From positions 1 through 64,000 of the forward strand of contig JAKLKB010000013.1 of the NCBI GenBank assembly GCA_023150835.1: a DNA stretch of 64,000 nt, read 5' to 3'. The translations under genes were made by a program, and so were the position numbers. The stretch comes from Myxococcota bacterium. Lineage in GTDB: Bacteria > Myxococcota_C > UBA6777. Shown here in pieces: positions 1 through 9,531 of the stretch (its first letter is position 1; each line of letters starts with the position of its first letter). Under the pieces are notes generated by a model. That model was not told the DNA's origin. It made no database searches and was given only the letters and a program-made list of their open reading frames with translations.

Positions 1-88
1 GAAGTTCTGTTCTGTTTGTTCGGAAAGAACAGTAGCAAGTGAAGTTCGGAAAATTAGAGGGTTGGAAGTTCTGTTCTATTTGTTCGAT
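1..88. repeat. Direct repeat, two copies 64 bp apart
   Basis: A 22-bp sequence beginning GAAGTTCTGTTCTGTTTGTT lies at 1-22 and recurs at about 65-86 with one mismatch. A shorter related piece (GAAGTTCGG) lies between them near 41. The window edge cuts the left side, so more copies may exist outside. It could be an operator array or a decayed tandem repeat; nothing here decides between them. Confidence 0.5.
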
Positions 89-399
89 GAGATGACGTAG
101 AGAGACCGCCCCGAATCCTCCAATGATGTGCGGCGCCAACAATTCATTAAGCAGATAAAAAGCTGTCGGCTGTTATGCAGATGAGAAGATGAAGCGTTCA
201 CAAAAAAGCGCAAACAAAACGCTACTATCAACGAAGGAGTGTTCCACTTCGATGCTCTGTGGAGAAGAGGTGCGTCGGGCTTTTATTTTTGTTCTTCATA
301 CGTCCGAATCAAAATCGAACGGATGTTGGGCAAGAAGGCATCCAGAAAAGCAAAAGCATTTGGACGCATACGCGCACCGAAGCGACCCGTAGCCAAAAT

Positions 400-516
400 C
401 CCGTGTTCGTGCGAGTCCAAGCGACACAGCCGTTGGTTTGGAAAACGCCTGTTTGTCCCGCCGATACGGGGTCAAGGGGGCAAAGACCCCTTGCGGGGCG
501 TGGGGTGGAACCCCAA
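400..516 (+). repeat. Dispersed structured element, family A, copy 1
   Basis: One of four related ~118-bp copies (others at 3288-3405, 21958-22075 and 34222-34340). Shared landmarks in order are CCGTGTTCG, TTCAAGCGACA (here GTCCAAGCGACA), CGTTGGTTTG, CGGGGTCAAGGGG, CCCTTG and a final hairpin, here TGGGGT-GGA-ACCCCA. It ends 47 bp beyond the stop codon of the minus-strand gene at 564. Read on the minus strand it would form part of that gene's 3' untranslated region. Confidence 0.7.
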
Positions 517-563
517 AAACAACCCCCCCCACAAAAACCACCCCCACAAAAACGGAGTGGAGA

Positions 564-3227
564 TTAGGGGGCGGACTTCACAAGGAAGAGGTTGTTGGCG
601 TTGTTTTTGGATTGGAGGGTGGTTTTGTCGAAGGTGACGTTGCCGGAGAATGAGCCTGTGAGGTAGAGGTTGCCGACGGTATCGACGACCACGCGCTGCG
701 CCTCGATCGATTGGCTGGATTGGATCATGCGCAGCCATGTGACGCCGCCTGTGACATCAAAGCGCGCCCACCACATGGCGTCTTTGTCTGTCGGCCCGCT
801 CAGGCGTAGGCTTCCGACTTGCAGTTCGCCGCGAAACACCCCCACCGCCACCATCCCGCCCTGTACGGGGTTTGTGCCGAACAAACGCGAGGAGCCTTTT
901 CCTCCAAAGATCGCGGTCCATTGGGCGATGCCTTTGTTGTCCACGAGCAAGACGGCTGCGTGCTCTCCGCTTTGTTGGAAGGTGGTTTGGACGTTGACTT
1001 TGAGATCGTCCACAAACGACAAACCAAGGTACACAGATCCCAAACCTGTACTTAAAGAAGCTAGAGCATCGGGCTTTTCGCCACCAAAGACTTTAGCCCA
1101 CAAAAACCCGCCTGCTGCGCTTAGCTGCGCAACAAAGACATCACGGCCTTGTGCGCCTCCATAAGAATTGAGGTTGAATCCCTCGCTAAATCGGGCGACA
1201 TTGACGAATTCTCCTGTCAAGTACAGTTTGCTATCTTGATCCAAAGCCAACAAAGCGCCCGCTGCATCGCTGTCTCCGCTGACCGTGTTGATCCAATCGA
1301 TCTGACCTTGGCCAAAAAACCGCGCCACCCAGATATCTTCGCTGTTTTTGCCCGAGTTGAGCGTGCGGCCTCCAAGATCGGTTTGCCCTTGAAATACGCC
1401 CGCCACAAACAGCCCTGCCTTTTTGTCCCACACCACCGAAGTGGCTTCTTCGCGTTGCGCCGCACCGAGTGATTGGGCCCAATTCAGCTTGCCGCGATCA
1501 TTGAGGGAGACCAACAAGACATCTTTGTCGCCGCGTGCGGTCAAACGGGTTTGATCGATTTGGGTCTGTCCCGTAAACCAACCAACCAGATAGAGATTTC
1601 CGACGTCATCGATGGCCAAACTCCGCAACACGGTATCGCCGCCGCCTTGGGCCTTTGCCAACCCAAGCACGTTGATCCATTGCAGCGTGCCGTCTGTGGT
1701 GACTTTGATCACCGCCGTAGCGCGGCCTCCTGCGTTGGTTTGGGGGCGGCCCAAGAGTGTGGCCTTTTCTTGGAAGCTGACCAACCAGACCAGTTCGCCG
1801 TTTGAACGCAACTGGAGATCCTCGACGCGCAACGCGTCACCATCCGCCGCAAGCGCCCAACTGCATTGTTCGTCGATCTTGCCGTCGCAATTGTCGTCCA
1901 ACCCGTTGCATATCTCGGGTTGGGGTTTGTAGATCTGTTCGCACAAACGCTGGCCTTTTTCACAACGCAACCGCCCGAGCGCGCACAAGCCTTGGCGGTT
2001 AAAGACTTGGCAGACGTCGCCGCGCTGCGGGTCGTCTTCGTCGGTCAATCCGTTGCAATCGTCATCCACGCCATTGCAGATCTCGGTGGTGGGTTGTACG
2101 GCCTGTTGGCATGTCAAAGCGCCGCCCACACAAGCCCATTTTCCCTCTTGGCATCGGCCTTTTCGATCCGCCAAAAAGCAAGCCGTCCCAACCAACGGGT
2201 CGCTTTCGTCGATGCTTCCGTCGCAGTTGTTGTCAAAAGAATCGCAGCGTTCGGGTTGAGGGGTGACTTCGCCGATACAAGGCCCCCATCGCAAAGCGGT
2301 CTGATCGCAAACTTGGATACCGCGTTTGCAGACACCTTTTCCGATCTTGTCGGGGTCTCCGCCAAAACATTCGCGGCTTTGCCCTGCCGTACAAGAGCAA
2401 GAAGCGATCTCGTCGATCTGTCCGTTGCAATCGTCGTCAAGGCCGTTGCATTGCTCGACTTGGGGAGTGCGTTCGCCCAAACAAGGCCCCCAGACTCCGT
2501 TGGTGCAGATCTCGACGCCTGAGCGACAGATGCCTTTGTCTTTGGTGTCAGCAGGCCCCTGATAACACGGGCGAAAGACATCTTGATCGACCAATCCATC
2601 GCAGTCGTTGTCTTTGTTGTCGCAAACCTCTGCGCTGGCCACACCGGGCTTTGCATCGCATCGCAGATCTTGGCCATTGGCATCGCACACCAAACGTCCC
2701 GTTGCAAGGCAATCTCCACGCCCAACCTGACACAACGCTCCTTTTTGTTGAAAGCCTTCATCCACGTTGCCGTCGCAATCATCGTCGATATCGTTGCAGA
2801 CTTCTTTTTGCGGCAAGACCTCTCCCAAACATTCTCCCCAACGCCCGTTGGTTTCGCAGATCTGAACGCCTGCCTTGCAAGCCGCCACCGCCAACGTCCC
2901 CGATGGCCCTGTATAACATTCGCGCTGGATCCCGGGGCGACAGACTCCTTCGTTCCCCGATTCTTCGGGGATATCCTCGATCTGTTCAGACGAAACCGCA
3001 CGGCACAGATGAAGATCCCCCTCTTGACGACAAAATCCACCGACACAACGACCATTCGTGGGACATTCTGCATCCGCCAAACACCGCACACACGGATGCG
3101 GTGGGAGTCCGCACCTCCACAGCGCACCCACCAACAAGGCCACTGCTCCCACTCCCACCAACAACCTGATCAAAAGAGGTTGCCCGATCTGCCGCATACT
3201 TCGTTCGCTGCCTTGTGTCCGTACCAT
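564..3227 (-). CDS. MopE-motif envelope protein with propeller-like C-terminus
   Basis: An 887-residue protein, probably exported. Residues 14-38 form a hydrophobic signal or anchor segment, followed by a Cys-rich region. Six repeats of the CNGxDDDCDGxxDE type lie between about 143 and 455 (for example CNDIDDDCDGNVDE and CNGLDDNCDGKIDE). This is the putative metal-binding motif of the MopE family. From about 455 to the end there are seven or so repeats containing GNLYLTGSFSG-like strands, resembling SBBP-type beta-propeller repeats. The start is supported by AAGGTG five bases upstream. The next gene (3434-6067) is a full-length paralogue on the same strand, so the pair looks like a tandem duplication. 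The role is inferred to be cell surface; no enzyme motif is visible. Confidence 0.8.
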   Translation of the reverse strand: MVRTQGSERSMRQIGQPLLIRLLVGVGAVALLVGALWRCGLPPHPCVRCLADAECPTNGRCVGGFCRQEGDLHLCRAVSSEQIEDIPEESGNEGVCRPGIQRECYTGPSGTLAVAACKAGVQICETNGRWGECLGEVLPQKEVCNDIDDDCDGNVDEGFQQKGALCQVGRGDCLATGRLVCDANGQDLRCDAKPGVASAEVCDNKDNDCDGLVDQDVFRPCYQGPADTKDKGICRSGVEICTNGVWGPCLGERTPQVEQCNGLDDDCNGQIDEIASCSCTAGQSRECFGGDPDKIGKGVCKRGIQVCDQTALRWGPCIGEVTPQPERCDSFDNNCDGSIDESDPLVGTACFLADRKGRCQEGKWACVGGALTCQQAVQPTTEICNGVDDDCNGLTDEDDPQRGDVCQVFNRQGLCALGRLRCEKGQRLCEQIYKPQPEICNGLDDNCDGKIDEQCSWALAADGDALRVEDLQLRSNGELVWLVSFQEKATLLGRPQTNAGGRATAVIKVTTDGTLQWINVLGLAKAQGGGDTVLRSLAIDDVGNLYLVGWFTGQTQIDQTRLTARGDKDVLLVSLNDRGKLNWAQSLGAAQREEATSVVWDKKAGLFVAGVFQGQTDLGGRTLNSGKNSEDIWVARFFGQGQIDWINTVSGDSDAAGALLALDQDSKLYLTGEFVNVARFSEGFNLNSYGGAQGRDVFVAQLSAAGGFLWAKVFGGEKPDALASLSTGLGSVYLGLSFVDDLKVNVQTTFQQSGEHAAVLLVDNKGIAQWTAIFGGKGSSRLFGTNPVQGGMVAVGVFRGELQVGSLRLSGPTDKDAMWWARFDVTGGVTWLRMIQSSQSIEAQRVVVDTVGNLYLTGSFSGNVTFDKTTLQSKNNANNLFLVKSAP

Positions 3228-3287
3228 CGACTCACCTTCTTTTGTATTTTTCTCGCAAGGTAGGACCTACGCAGTCGCCAAAAAAAG

Positions 3288-3405
3288 CCGTGTTCGCGCT
3301 GTTTCAAGCGAGAGCGTCGCTGAGTTGAAAAAAACAGTGATCTGTCCGCCCCTTTCGGGGTCAAGGGAGCCGTGCTAAGGGCGCGGGGCGTGGTACCTCG
3401 CCCCA
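3288..3405 (+). repeat. Dispersed structured element, family A, copy 2
   Basis: The second and most divergent copy lies between the two MopE-motif genes. It keeps CCGTGTTCGCG, TTTCAAGCGA, TTTCGGGGTCAAGGG and the terminal GGGGCGTGG...CGCCCCA part. It ends 28 bp downstream of the stop codon of the minus-strand gene at 3434, the same placement as the other copies. Confidence 0.65.
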
Positions 3406-3433
3406 CAACACCAGATCAACTGCGTAAGTCCTT

Positions 3434-6067
3434 TCAGGGTCGCGAGATCTTCCAGACCAAAAGATCTTGCTGTTTTCCGATCATCTGGGCGGTGGCTGCG
3501 CCACATCGGGTTTCTGCACGCATCGAAGCACCCACATAAACATTTCCAGACGTGTCCGCCCACAACGCCGAGGGTTCGAGTGATTCTGCGCTTGGGCTGC
3601 TGGCGCTCGTCAACCAGCGAGCCTGCCCTTTCCCATCAAGGTACGCCACAAACAAACTTTTCGTTCCTTCGGGGTGTAGCGCTTGAACAGATTGCCCATC
3701 CAACGAAAAGCTGCGAGCAAAGCTACCCAACAAAAACCACCGCTGTGTGGCGCTTTGGGCGGCTTGGATCGCCACTTCGGGCTGTGTCGAGAGGATACGC
3801 GCCCAAACGAATTGTCCTTTGGCGTCCATTTGTGCGGCAAACAATGCTTCGGAGGGGCTTTGCAGACCTGCTAAGGGCGGTGTTTGCAGGTTTTGGACAA
3901 AGCGGCCCACCACCAAGATATCGCCAACATCCGAGACCGCAAGGCTTAACGGCGCGACCTCTCCGCCGCCTGTAAGACTTTGCGCCAGCAGCAGCTTTCC
4001 TGTCGTGTCAAACTGCGCGAAAAACGCGGTCCGACGGCCACTGACGCCTTGAAGCTGTGTGCCGTCCTCAAAGGTCAACTTTTCTGTATAAGCCCCCAAG
4101 ACAAACACGCTTCCTCGCAAGGCAGGAGACATCGCCTTGATCTGGACTTCTGCGGAAGTGGAAGCGATCTTTTGCGCCCATCGCAAAACGCCGCTGTGAT
4201 CGAAGTAAGCGATCCAGCCTTGCGCGGTGCCGGGCTGTGGGTTGGACAGCAAGCGGCTGGCGATCTGAAACCCTGTTCCGCGAAAGGTTCCAGCGGTCGC
4301 AACGCCTTGTGCATCGGCATGAACGCCGATCACGGTGTCGTTTTGATCGCTGTCCGCCGAAAGCGCCCAAGTCACCGCACCGCTTGGATTGATCCGCGCT
4401 ACAAAGACCGCTTGTTCTTGCGGTCCCGCAGTCGTGAAACTCTGCGTCCCAAGGCGAAGATCGCCACGGAAATGGCCCACCGCGTACAATCCTCCCATCG
4501 CATCGGCGACCAGCCCGATCCCTTCGCTCGCTTGGTTACTACGCGCTGCGACCACCCAAGAAAAAGCTCCTTGTGAAGCCACCCCCGCAAAAAACGCATT
4601 GCGCGCTCCCGAGGCCAACAACGGCGAAAGCGTACCAAAACGCGCTGTCTGCGCAAACGACCCCGCCAACATGACTTGACGTTGTGCATCGACTTTGACC
4701 GAAGATACGGTATCTTCGCCGTCGCCTCCACCAGAAAGCACCCACACACAGCCAAAATCAATGCTGCCATCGCAATCATCATCCAAGCCGTTGCAGACTT
4801 CGGGCTGTGGTTGGCGCAAAGGAACACAAGTCGCCCGTCCACCCACACACGCTTGTGTACCGTCTCGACACGCACCTTGCTGTTGGCTGACCACGCACGG
4901 CGCGCCCTGCAAAGGGAAACTTTCGTCGATCAGGCCGTTGCAGTCGTTGTCTTGGCCGTCGCAGATCTCTTGCGAAGCACTAAAGCGCGGAACGCACAAC
5001 AGCGCATTACCACGGCAAAGATAAGAACCTTGCGCGCATCGCCCCGTTCGTTGGGGGATTTGGCAGTCTCTGGACTTTTCGGGAAAACTCTCATCGATGT
5101 TTCCATCGCAATTGTTGTCGAGGCCATCGCAGATCTCCAATGCAGGGACGATCCCGTTGAGGCAAGGCCCCCACCGCTTGTCTTGCCCACAACGCTGCAG
5201 CCCTTCACGGCATAATCCCACGCCTTCGGTTCCCTTTGGCCCGCTGTAACAGACTTGTTGCGCCCCCGCCGTACACGGGCAATCTTCGTCGACTTGGCCG
5301 TCGCAATTGTTGTCGCGTTGATCGCAGACTTCTTGCGTGGGCAAGATCTCCCCCACACAAGCGCCCCATACGCCTTTTTCACAGGTCTGTTTGCCATCGC
5401 GGCACAAACCAAATCCCTTGCTTGACGCAGGCCCCGTATAACACGAGCGGATCAGATCTTCGTCCACCTTTCCATCGCAATCATCGTCGATCCCATTGCA
5501 GATCTCGGTCTTCGGTTCGCCCACTGTGGCCGCACAAACAGCACGCTTGCCATCAGATGCACACACCCATGTCCCGCTCGCCTCACAAGCGCCAACTCCC
5601 ACACGACACGGCTTCCCCAGATCCGAAAAGCCTTGATCGACGACCCCATCACAATCATTGTCCCGCCCGTCGCAGCGTTCTTGTTCGGGCAACACTTCGC
5701 CCAAGCATCCCCCCCACACGCCATCCCGCGAACAATAACGCAAACCGCTCTTGCATACGCCTTTTCCGTCCGTACCTCGCGGCCCCGAATAACAGGACTC
5801 GCTTTGCCCGGGCACACACACACGCTCAGGCAGGGACTCTTGAGGCCCCGCGTCGTCCAATGCCCCCTCTGGCAAAGACCCCATACACTGATACAACAAG
5901 TCGTTGGGCTCGCAGTAGCCGTGTACGCAACGCTCGCTCGCTCGACACGCACCGTCCTCCCGACAAGGCGCACACGGCTTGTACGCATCCAGCAAACACC
6001 CTGCCGCCACGCATCCAAACCACACCGCAACCACACAACTCCAACGAATCCATCCTCGCCATACCAT
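3434..6067 (-). CDS. MopE-motif lipoprotein with propeller-like C-terminus
   Basis: An 877-residue paralogue of the gene at 564-3227. The N-terminus is a short hydrophobic signal ending VAAGC, so Cys24 could be lipidated. Six CxGxDNxCDGxxDE motifs lie at about 129-440 (for example CDGRDNDCDGVVDQ and CNGIDDDCDGKVDE), separated by Cys-rich ~65-residue spacers containing SCYSGPRGT-type segments. The C-terminal ~430 residues are repeats with GDILVVGRF- and GNVYVGASM-like strands, consistent with a beta-propeller. GAGG lies seven bases before the ATG. Metal binding and a surface location are inferred from the family; partners are unknown. Confidence 0.82.
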   Translation of the reverse strand: MVWRGWIRWSCVVAVWFGCVAAGCLLDAYKPCAPCREDGACRASERCVHGYCEPNDLLYQCMGSLPEGALDDAGPQESLPERVCVPGQSESCYSGPRGTDGKGVCKSGLRYCSRDGVWGGCLGEVLPEQERCDGRDNDCDGVVDQGFSDLGKPCRVGVGACEASGTWVCASDGKRAVCAATVGEPKTEICNGIDDDCDGKVDEDLIRSCYTGPASSKGFGLCRDGKQTCEKGVWGACVGEILPTQEVCDQRDNNCDGQVDEDCPCTAGAQQVCYSGPKGTEGVGLCREGLQRCGQDKRWGPCLNGIVPALEICDGLDNNCDGNIDESFPEKSRDCQIPQRTGRCAQGSYLCRGNALLCVPRFSASQEICDGQDNDCNGLIDESFPLQGAPCVVSQQQGACRDGTQACVGGRATCVPLRQPQPEVCNGLDDDCDGSIDFGCVWVLSGGGDGEDTVSSVKVDAQRQVMLAGSFAQTARFGTLSPLLASGARNAFFAGVASQGAFSWVVAARSNQASEGIGLVADAMGGLYAVGHFRGDLRLGTQSFTTAGPQEQAVFVARINPSGAVTWALSADSDQNDTVIGVHADAQGVATAGTFRGTGFQIASRLLSNPQPGTAQGWIAYFDHSGVLRWAQKIASTSAEVQIKAMSPALRGSVFVLGAYTEKLTFEDGTQLQGVSGRRTAFFAQFDTTGKLLLAQSLTGGGEVAPLSLAVSDVGDILVVGRFVQNLQTPPLAGLQSPSEALFAAQMDAKGQFVWARILSTQPEVAIQAAQSATQRWFLLGSFARSFSLDGQSVQALHPEGTKSLFVAYLDGKGQARWLTSASSPSAESLEPSALWADTSGNVYVGASMRAETRCGAATAQMIGKQQDLLVWKISRP

Positions 6068-6204
6068 TGCCGAACCTCAACACACTCCACAACAACCGCG
6101 CTCCAACACAAACCCTGATCAGCACACTCGCATCCGCTCAACACACCTTATACGATATCCGAGTGATGCGTACACAAAGAACAGTACGTAGACGCCCTAT
6201 TATT

Positions 6205-6262
6205 GGGCAGCCACAGGGGGCTGCCCCTACCTCTTTACGATCACACAACGGGCGGATTTCGT
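6205..6262 (-). repeat. Dispersed repeat, family B, inverted copy
   Basis: The reverse complement of this 58-bp stretch matches 23500-23557 almost base for base. Shared parts are ACGAAATCCGCCCGTTG, GTGATCGTAAA and GTAGGGGCAGCCCCCTGTGG. It contains the hairpin GGGCAGCC...GGCTGCCC. It lies in the 250-bp gap upstream of the MopE-motif lipoprotein, whereas the other copy sits between convergent genes. Confidence 0.7.
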
Positions 6263-6318
6263 ATCAGCACATTCATCCACCCGTCCGTCTGCGGCTTGAG
6301 AGCACACCCAAGAAGCCC

Positions 6319-7395
6319 TCAACGCACCTTAGCACATCCATCCACAAACCCCACCACACAGATCCGAACTTGATGCTCCGTATGCCCCATGATTCTAGGC
6401 TCAAAGCGCCATGCCACCTCCTCCTCGGGCGGCAAGATCAGATGCCATGACAACATCCCGATCGCTGTTGCCGCTGCCACACCCGTCCCCACATAAAAAC
6501 TAACACTCGATAAGTAAAGCCCTTGCGCTTGATCAAAACTCTCCCGATACCCCGAACCCGCCAACAAACTGCGTGTACCTGCTTCTTCCCAACGGTTGCG
6601 CGCCAAAAGATGCGTCGTGACCGCCGCTGCCCCCAAACCCGCTGTCACCCCCAGCGCGATCCAAAAAGGCGTTAAGCCCGGCCCTTTGGGACGTGGACCC
6701 GTTGGCTTCTTCGGAGCGATCGCCACCTTCTTTTGCGCTTCGCTTGGTGGTTTGGGTTCAAGGCGGATCACATAATCGGATGTCGCACGTGGGCGCAGCT
6801 TAAACGAGACCTCGGCTGTTCTGTACAACGGATGCACCGCACGCAAACGATACGGCCCCGGCACCAACTCTTGAAACTGCGCAGGCGCGTAACCTTCCTC
6901 ACGAAAACGATACCCCGTCAAGATCAGCCGCGCACCCGCCACATTAGAGCGCACCGAAAGTTTGGCAAAACCACAAAACAACAAAAAGTTTTGTTGCTTG
7001 GCTTCGATGTCTTTGCGCGCTTCGAGCGTCAGGCTTTCGCCGCTTTGCTCTAAAAAATCCCGATACGAGCGCATCGCCAACCGCCAATAATAACGCGCCA
7101 ACCGCTTGTCCCCACGCCGCGAAGAAGCAAAACCCGCCCTTTCATAAAAAGACGCCAAACTCCGCAGGTTGTAAGCTGAACGCGCTTCTTTGTACTCTGC
7201 TTCCATACACGAGACCGCCTCGTCGTACTTTTCGCTACGCAATAGCCGCACACATACCGCCTCATCCGCGTACACCGAAGCCCACAGACCTCCCCACGCC
7301 GAAGCCCACAGACCCACCCACCCCCAAACCCACAGACCCACCCACCCCCAAACCCACAGCACCATCCGCATCCACACCACACGATATCGATCCAT
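6319..7395 (-). CDS. Exported PEGA-domain protein with two C-terminal membrane segments
   Basis: A 358-residue protein if started at the ATG at 7395, 17 bases after the upstream permease stop; an in-frame upstream start at 7473 would overlap that gene. The N-terminus is a Trp-rich hydrophobic signal containing a perfect eight-residue duplication (VWGWVGLW twice, a 24-bp DNA repeat), with likely cleavage after ASVYA. Residues ~45-130 look helical and TPR-like. A PEGA-type domain follows at about 145-210 (GARLILTGY, LVPGPYRLRAVHP), then hydrophobic segments near 243-264 and 297-318. The layout matches myxobacterial PEGA envelope proteins. It is last in the transport block but need not be functionally linked. 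Confidence 0.72.
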   Translation of the reverse strand: MDRYRVVWMRMVLWVWGWVGLWVWGWVGLWASAWGGLWASVYADEAVCVRLLRSEKYDEAVSCMEAEYKEARSAYNLRSLASFYERAGFASSRRGDKRLARYYWRLAMRSYRDFLEQSGESLTLEARKDIEAKQQNFLLFCGFAKLSVRSNVAGARLILTGYRFREEGYAPAQFQELVPGPYRLRAVHPLYRTAEVSFKLRPRATSDYVIRLEPKPPSEAQKKVAIAPKKPTGPRPKGPGLTPFWIALGVTAGLGAAAVTTHLLARNRWEEAGTRSLLAGSGYRESFDQAQGLYLSSVSFYVGTGVAAATAIGMLSWHLILPPEEEVAWRFEPRIMGHTEHQVRICVVGFVDGCAKVR

Positions 7396-7411
7396 CCGCC
7401 TACCCGCCGCA

Positions 7412-8326
7412 CTAGATATCCAAAGGCTTGCCCAAGGCCGCAGGGGGACGAGTCCGCCCCACCCAACCGACAAGCGCCAACAACGTCAGCGCATAAGGTA
7501 GCATGGAAAGAAACTCCGAAGGGATTTTATTGCTAGGCAAGGCTTGAAGCTGAAAGTTCAGGGCATACGCAAAGCCAAACAACAAGCAAGCCGCCAACAC
7601 ACGTCGCGGAAGCCAATTGCCAAAGACCAAAGCCGCCAGAGCGATGTATCCGCGCCCTGCGGTCATGTTCTTGCTAAAGTTCCCTGCACCATGCACCAAC
7701 GCTGCTCCCGCCAAACCCGCCAAAAATCCACTCGCCAACACCGCCACGATCTGCAATTTGTATGGCGATATCCCCGTACTATAGAGCGCTTGCGGATGCT
7801 CCCCACAAGCTCGCAGCCGCAACCCCCACACCGTCCGCCACAACAAGATCTCCAACACCAACCACACACACAACACCAACACAAAAAACCAAGAGATCCG
7901 CAACGACCCCAACGAGATCCCCGCCAACGTATCATCCAAAATCCCCGTACTGCCTTTGGTTCCATACAACCACAACGCCAAAAAGATCGTCATCTCGCTC
8001 GCAAAGATATTTAACGCTACGCCTGAGATGATCTGATCGGCTTTCCCCCACAGGCACAACAGCCCATGCAGCCCCGCCAACATCGCTCCTGCACAACCCG
8101 CCAACAACAGCCCCAACATCGCTCCCCAAACTCCCGAAGGACCGAACAAACCCACCCACGCCGTTGTAAAGGCACCCACCAACATCATCCCTTCGAGCCC
8201 GAGATTGACCACGCCACTGCGTTCCGATAACAAACCGCCCAACGCCGCCAACGCCAACGGCGCAGCCGCCGCCAACGTCACGCCCCACAACGTCACCCAA
8301 GACAACGAAAACAACGCCTCAAACAT
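7412..8326 (-). CDS. Nucleoside-type ABC transporter permease (YufQ/NupQ-like)
   Basis: A 304-residue integral membrane protein of the BPD_transp_2 family (nucleoside and simple-sugar ABC importers). The conserved N-terminal stretch RSGVVNLGLEGMMLVGAF is typical of the BmpA-associated permeases, and eight or more hydrophobic helices follow. It overlaps the preceding permease by 8 bp, so the two are translationally coupled and probably form a heterodimer. No BMP-type binding protein or double-domain ATPase gene is present in the window, so the rest of this transporter must be encoded elsewhere or be missing. Confidence 0.85.
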   Translation of the reverse strand: MFEALFSLSWVTLWGVTLAAAAPLALAALGGLLSERSGVVNLGLEGMMLVGAFTTAWVGLFGPSGVWGAMLGLLLAGCAGAMLAGLHGLLCLWGKADQIISGVALNIFASEMTIFLALWLYGTKGSTGILDDTLAGISLGSLRISWFFVLVLCVWLVLEILLWRTVWGLRLRACGEHPQALYSTGISPYKLQIVAVLASGFLAGLAGAALVHGAGNFSKNMTAGRGYIALAALVFGNWLPRRVLAACLLFGFAYALNFQLQALPSNKIPSEFLSMLPYALTLLALVGWVGRTRPPAALGKPLDI

Positions 8327-9359
8327 CGCTTCCCCCTGCTTTTCCTTGGAAAAATCGCGTGGACAAAAACAAGATCAGCGTCACTTGGAGCAGTTGGATC
8401 ATCTCACGCGGGATCCCCCGCGTCGTATCCAACACGCTTGCCCCCGTCTCCAAGATCCCAAACAACAACGCCGCAGGCACCACCGCCAACGGATGATTGC
8501 GCGCCAACAACGCCAACGCGATCCCCCAAAACCCCCACCCGGGCGAAAAATCAGGCTCAAAGTACGGATGCTGCGGAGACGCCACATACAACCCACCCGC
8601 CAATCCCGCCAACGCCCCCGATATCACAAAAGCCAAGATCAAACGCCGACCGATCGGGATACCCGAATGCCTCGCAGCTTCGGGCTGAAGCCCCACCACC
8701 CGCACCTCATACCCCAGCCGCGCATCCCGCAAAAAACGCCACAACCCCCACGCCAACACACCCCCCAACAACAACCCTACATCCAACCTCAACCCACCCA
8801 CCGAAAGCGGCGATAACTGCGCTGCCAACGCGATATCCGCCGTTCTCGGAATCGTCGGATCCACCCGAATCTGCGGCTGGCGCACCAACCACGCCCCCGC
8901 CGCAAAGATGATGTAATTCAACATGATCGTGCAGATCACTTCGTGGATCCCAAAGCGTACCTTCAACAACGCCGGGATCATCGCCCATAACGCCCCCGCC
9001 AACGCCGCGATCAACAACAACCACACAAACGAACCCGACCAAACCAGCGAACGCCCCCACAGCGCCGCCAAGATCGCCCCCGCAAACATCTGCCCTTCTG
9101 CGCCGATATTCAACAACCCCGCCCGAAAACCAAACGCCAACGCCAACCCACACAACAAATACGGCGTCGACGCACTCAACGTCGCGCTGATCTGCGCAAC
9201 CCCTCCGAGCGATCCTTGCAACAACAAGCCATACACATACGCAGGCGATTCACCCATGTACAACAGCACCAACCCCCCCAAGATCAGCACCCACAACAAC
9301 GCATGATGCGTCGCCCAAAGCCCTTCCCATCCCGCTTTCCACGCAACACTCCGCTCCAT
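8319..9359 (-). CDS. Nucleoside-type ABC transporter permease (YufP/NupP-like)
   Basis: A 346-residue membrane protein of the BPD_transp_2 family. It has a first helix, a periplasmic loop and the family signature FRAGLLNIGAEGQMFAGA, followed by multiple helices. GGAGG lies four bases before the ATG. It overlaps the start of the second permease. It follows the maltose-type malG gene across a 160-bp gap filled with a 35-bp tandem array, so co-transcription with the maltose genes is possible but unproven. Nucleoside specificity is taken from the family and not shown by sequence. Confidence 0.85.
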   Translation of the reverse strand: MERSVAWKAGWEGLWATHHALLWVLILGGLVLLYMGESPAYVYGLLLQGSLGGVAQISATLSASTPYLLCGLALAFGFRAGLLNIGAEGQMFAGAILAALWGRSLVWSGSFVWLLLIAALAGALWAMIPALLKVRFGIHEVICTIMLNYIIFAAGAWLVRQPQIRVDPTIPRTADIALAAQLSPLSVGGLRLDVGLLLGGVLAWGLWRFLRDARLGYEVRVVGLQPEAARHSGIPIGRRLILAFVISGALAGLAGGLYVASPQHPYFEPDFSPGWGFWGIALALLARNHPLAVVPAALLFGILETGASVLDTTRGIPREMIQLLQVTLILFLSTRFFQGKAGGSDV

Positions 9360-9391
9360 GCGCCCTCCAAACTCTGCCTCAAAATATCCAC

Positions 9392-9531
9392 ACTTCGGGC
9401 TGCCTCCGCCTCGATCAGCCCTTCATACTTCGGGCCGCATCCGCCTCGATCAGCCCTTCGCACTTCGATCTGCCTCCGCCTCGATCAACCCTTCATACTT
9501 CGGGCCGCCTCCGCCTCGATCAGCCCTTCAC
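9392..9531 (-). repeat. Tandem array, 35 bp x 4, covering the malG stop codon
   Basis: Four consecutive 35-bp units begin at 9392, 9427, 9462 and 9497 and differ at only a few positions. On the minus strand each unit reads AAGGGyTGA then TCGAGGCGG. The last unit includes the final 12 bases of the malG-like gene with its TGA, so the array copies the end of the gene downstream. There are no spacers, so it is not a CRISPR array. Confidence 0.85.

Larger units (their letters stand above)
1..563. other. Intergenic region at window start, no supportable gene
   Basis: Several overlapping short reading frames exist here, but none shows a recognisable domain, a convincing ribosome binding site or a clear advantage over the other frames. 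The region holds the direct repeat at 1-88 and the first copy of the dispersed structured element (400-516). It then runs into a C-rich tract before the stop codon of the minus-strand gene that follows. Confidence 0.5.

Noticed and set aside
189-653. Several short overlapping plus-strand frames at the left edge
   Set aside because: They compete in three frames across the dispersed repeat and have no recognisable content.
9392-9531. Possible CRISPR array (35-bp repeats)
   Set aside because: The units abut each other with no spacers, and the last unit is part of a coding sequence; no cas genes are nearby.
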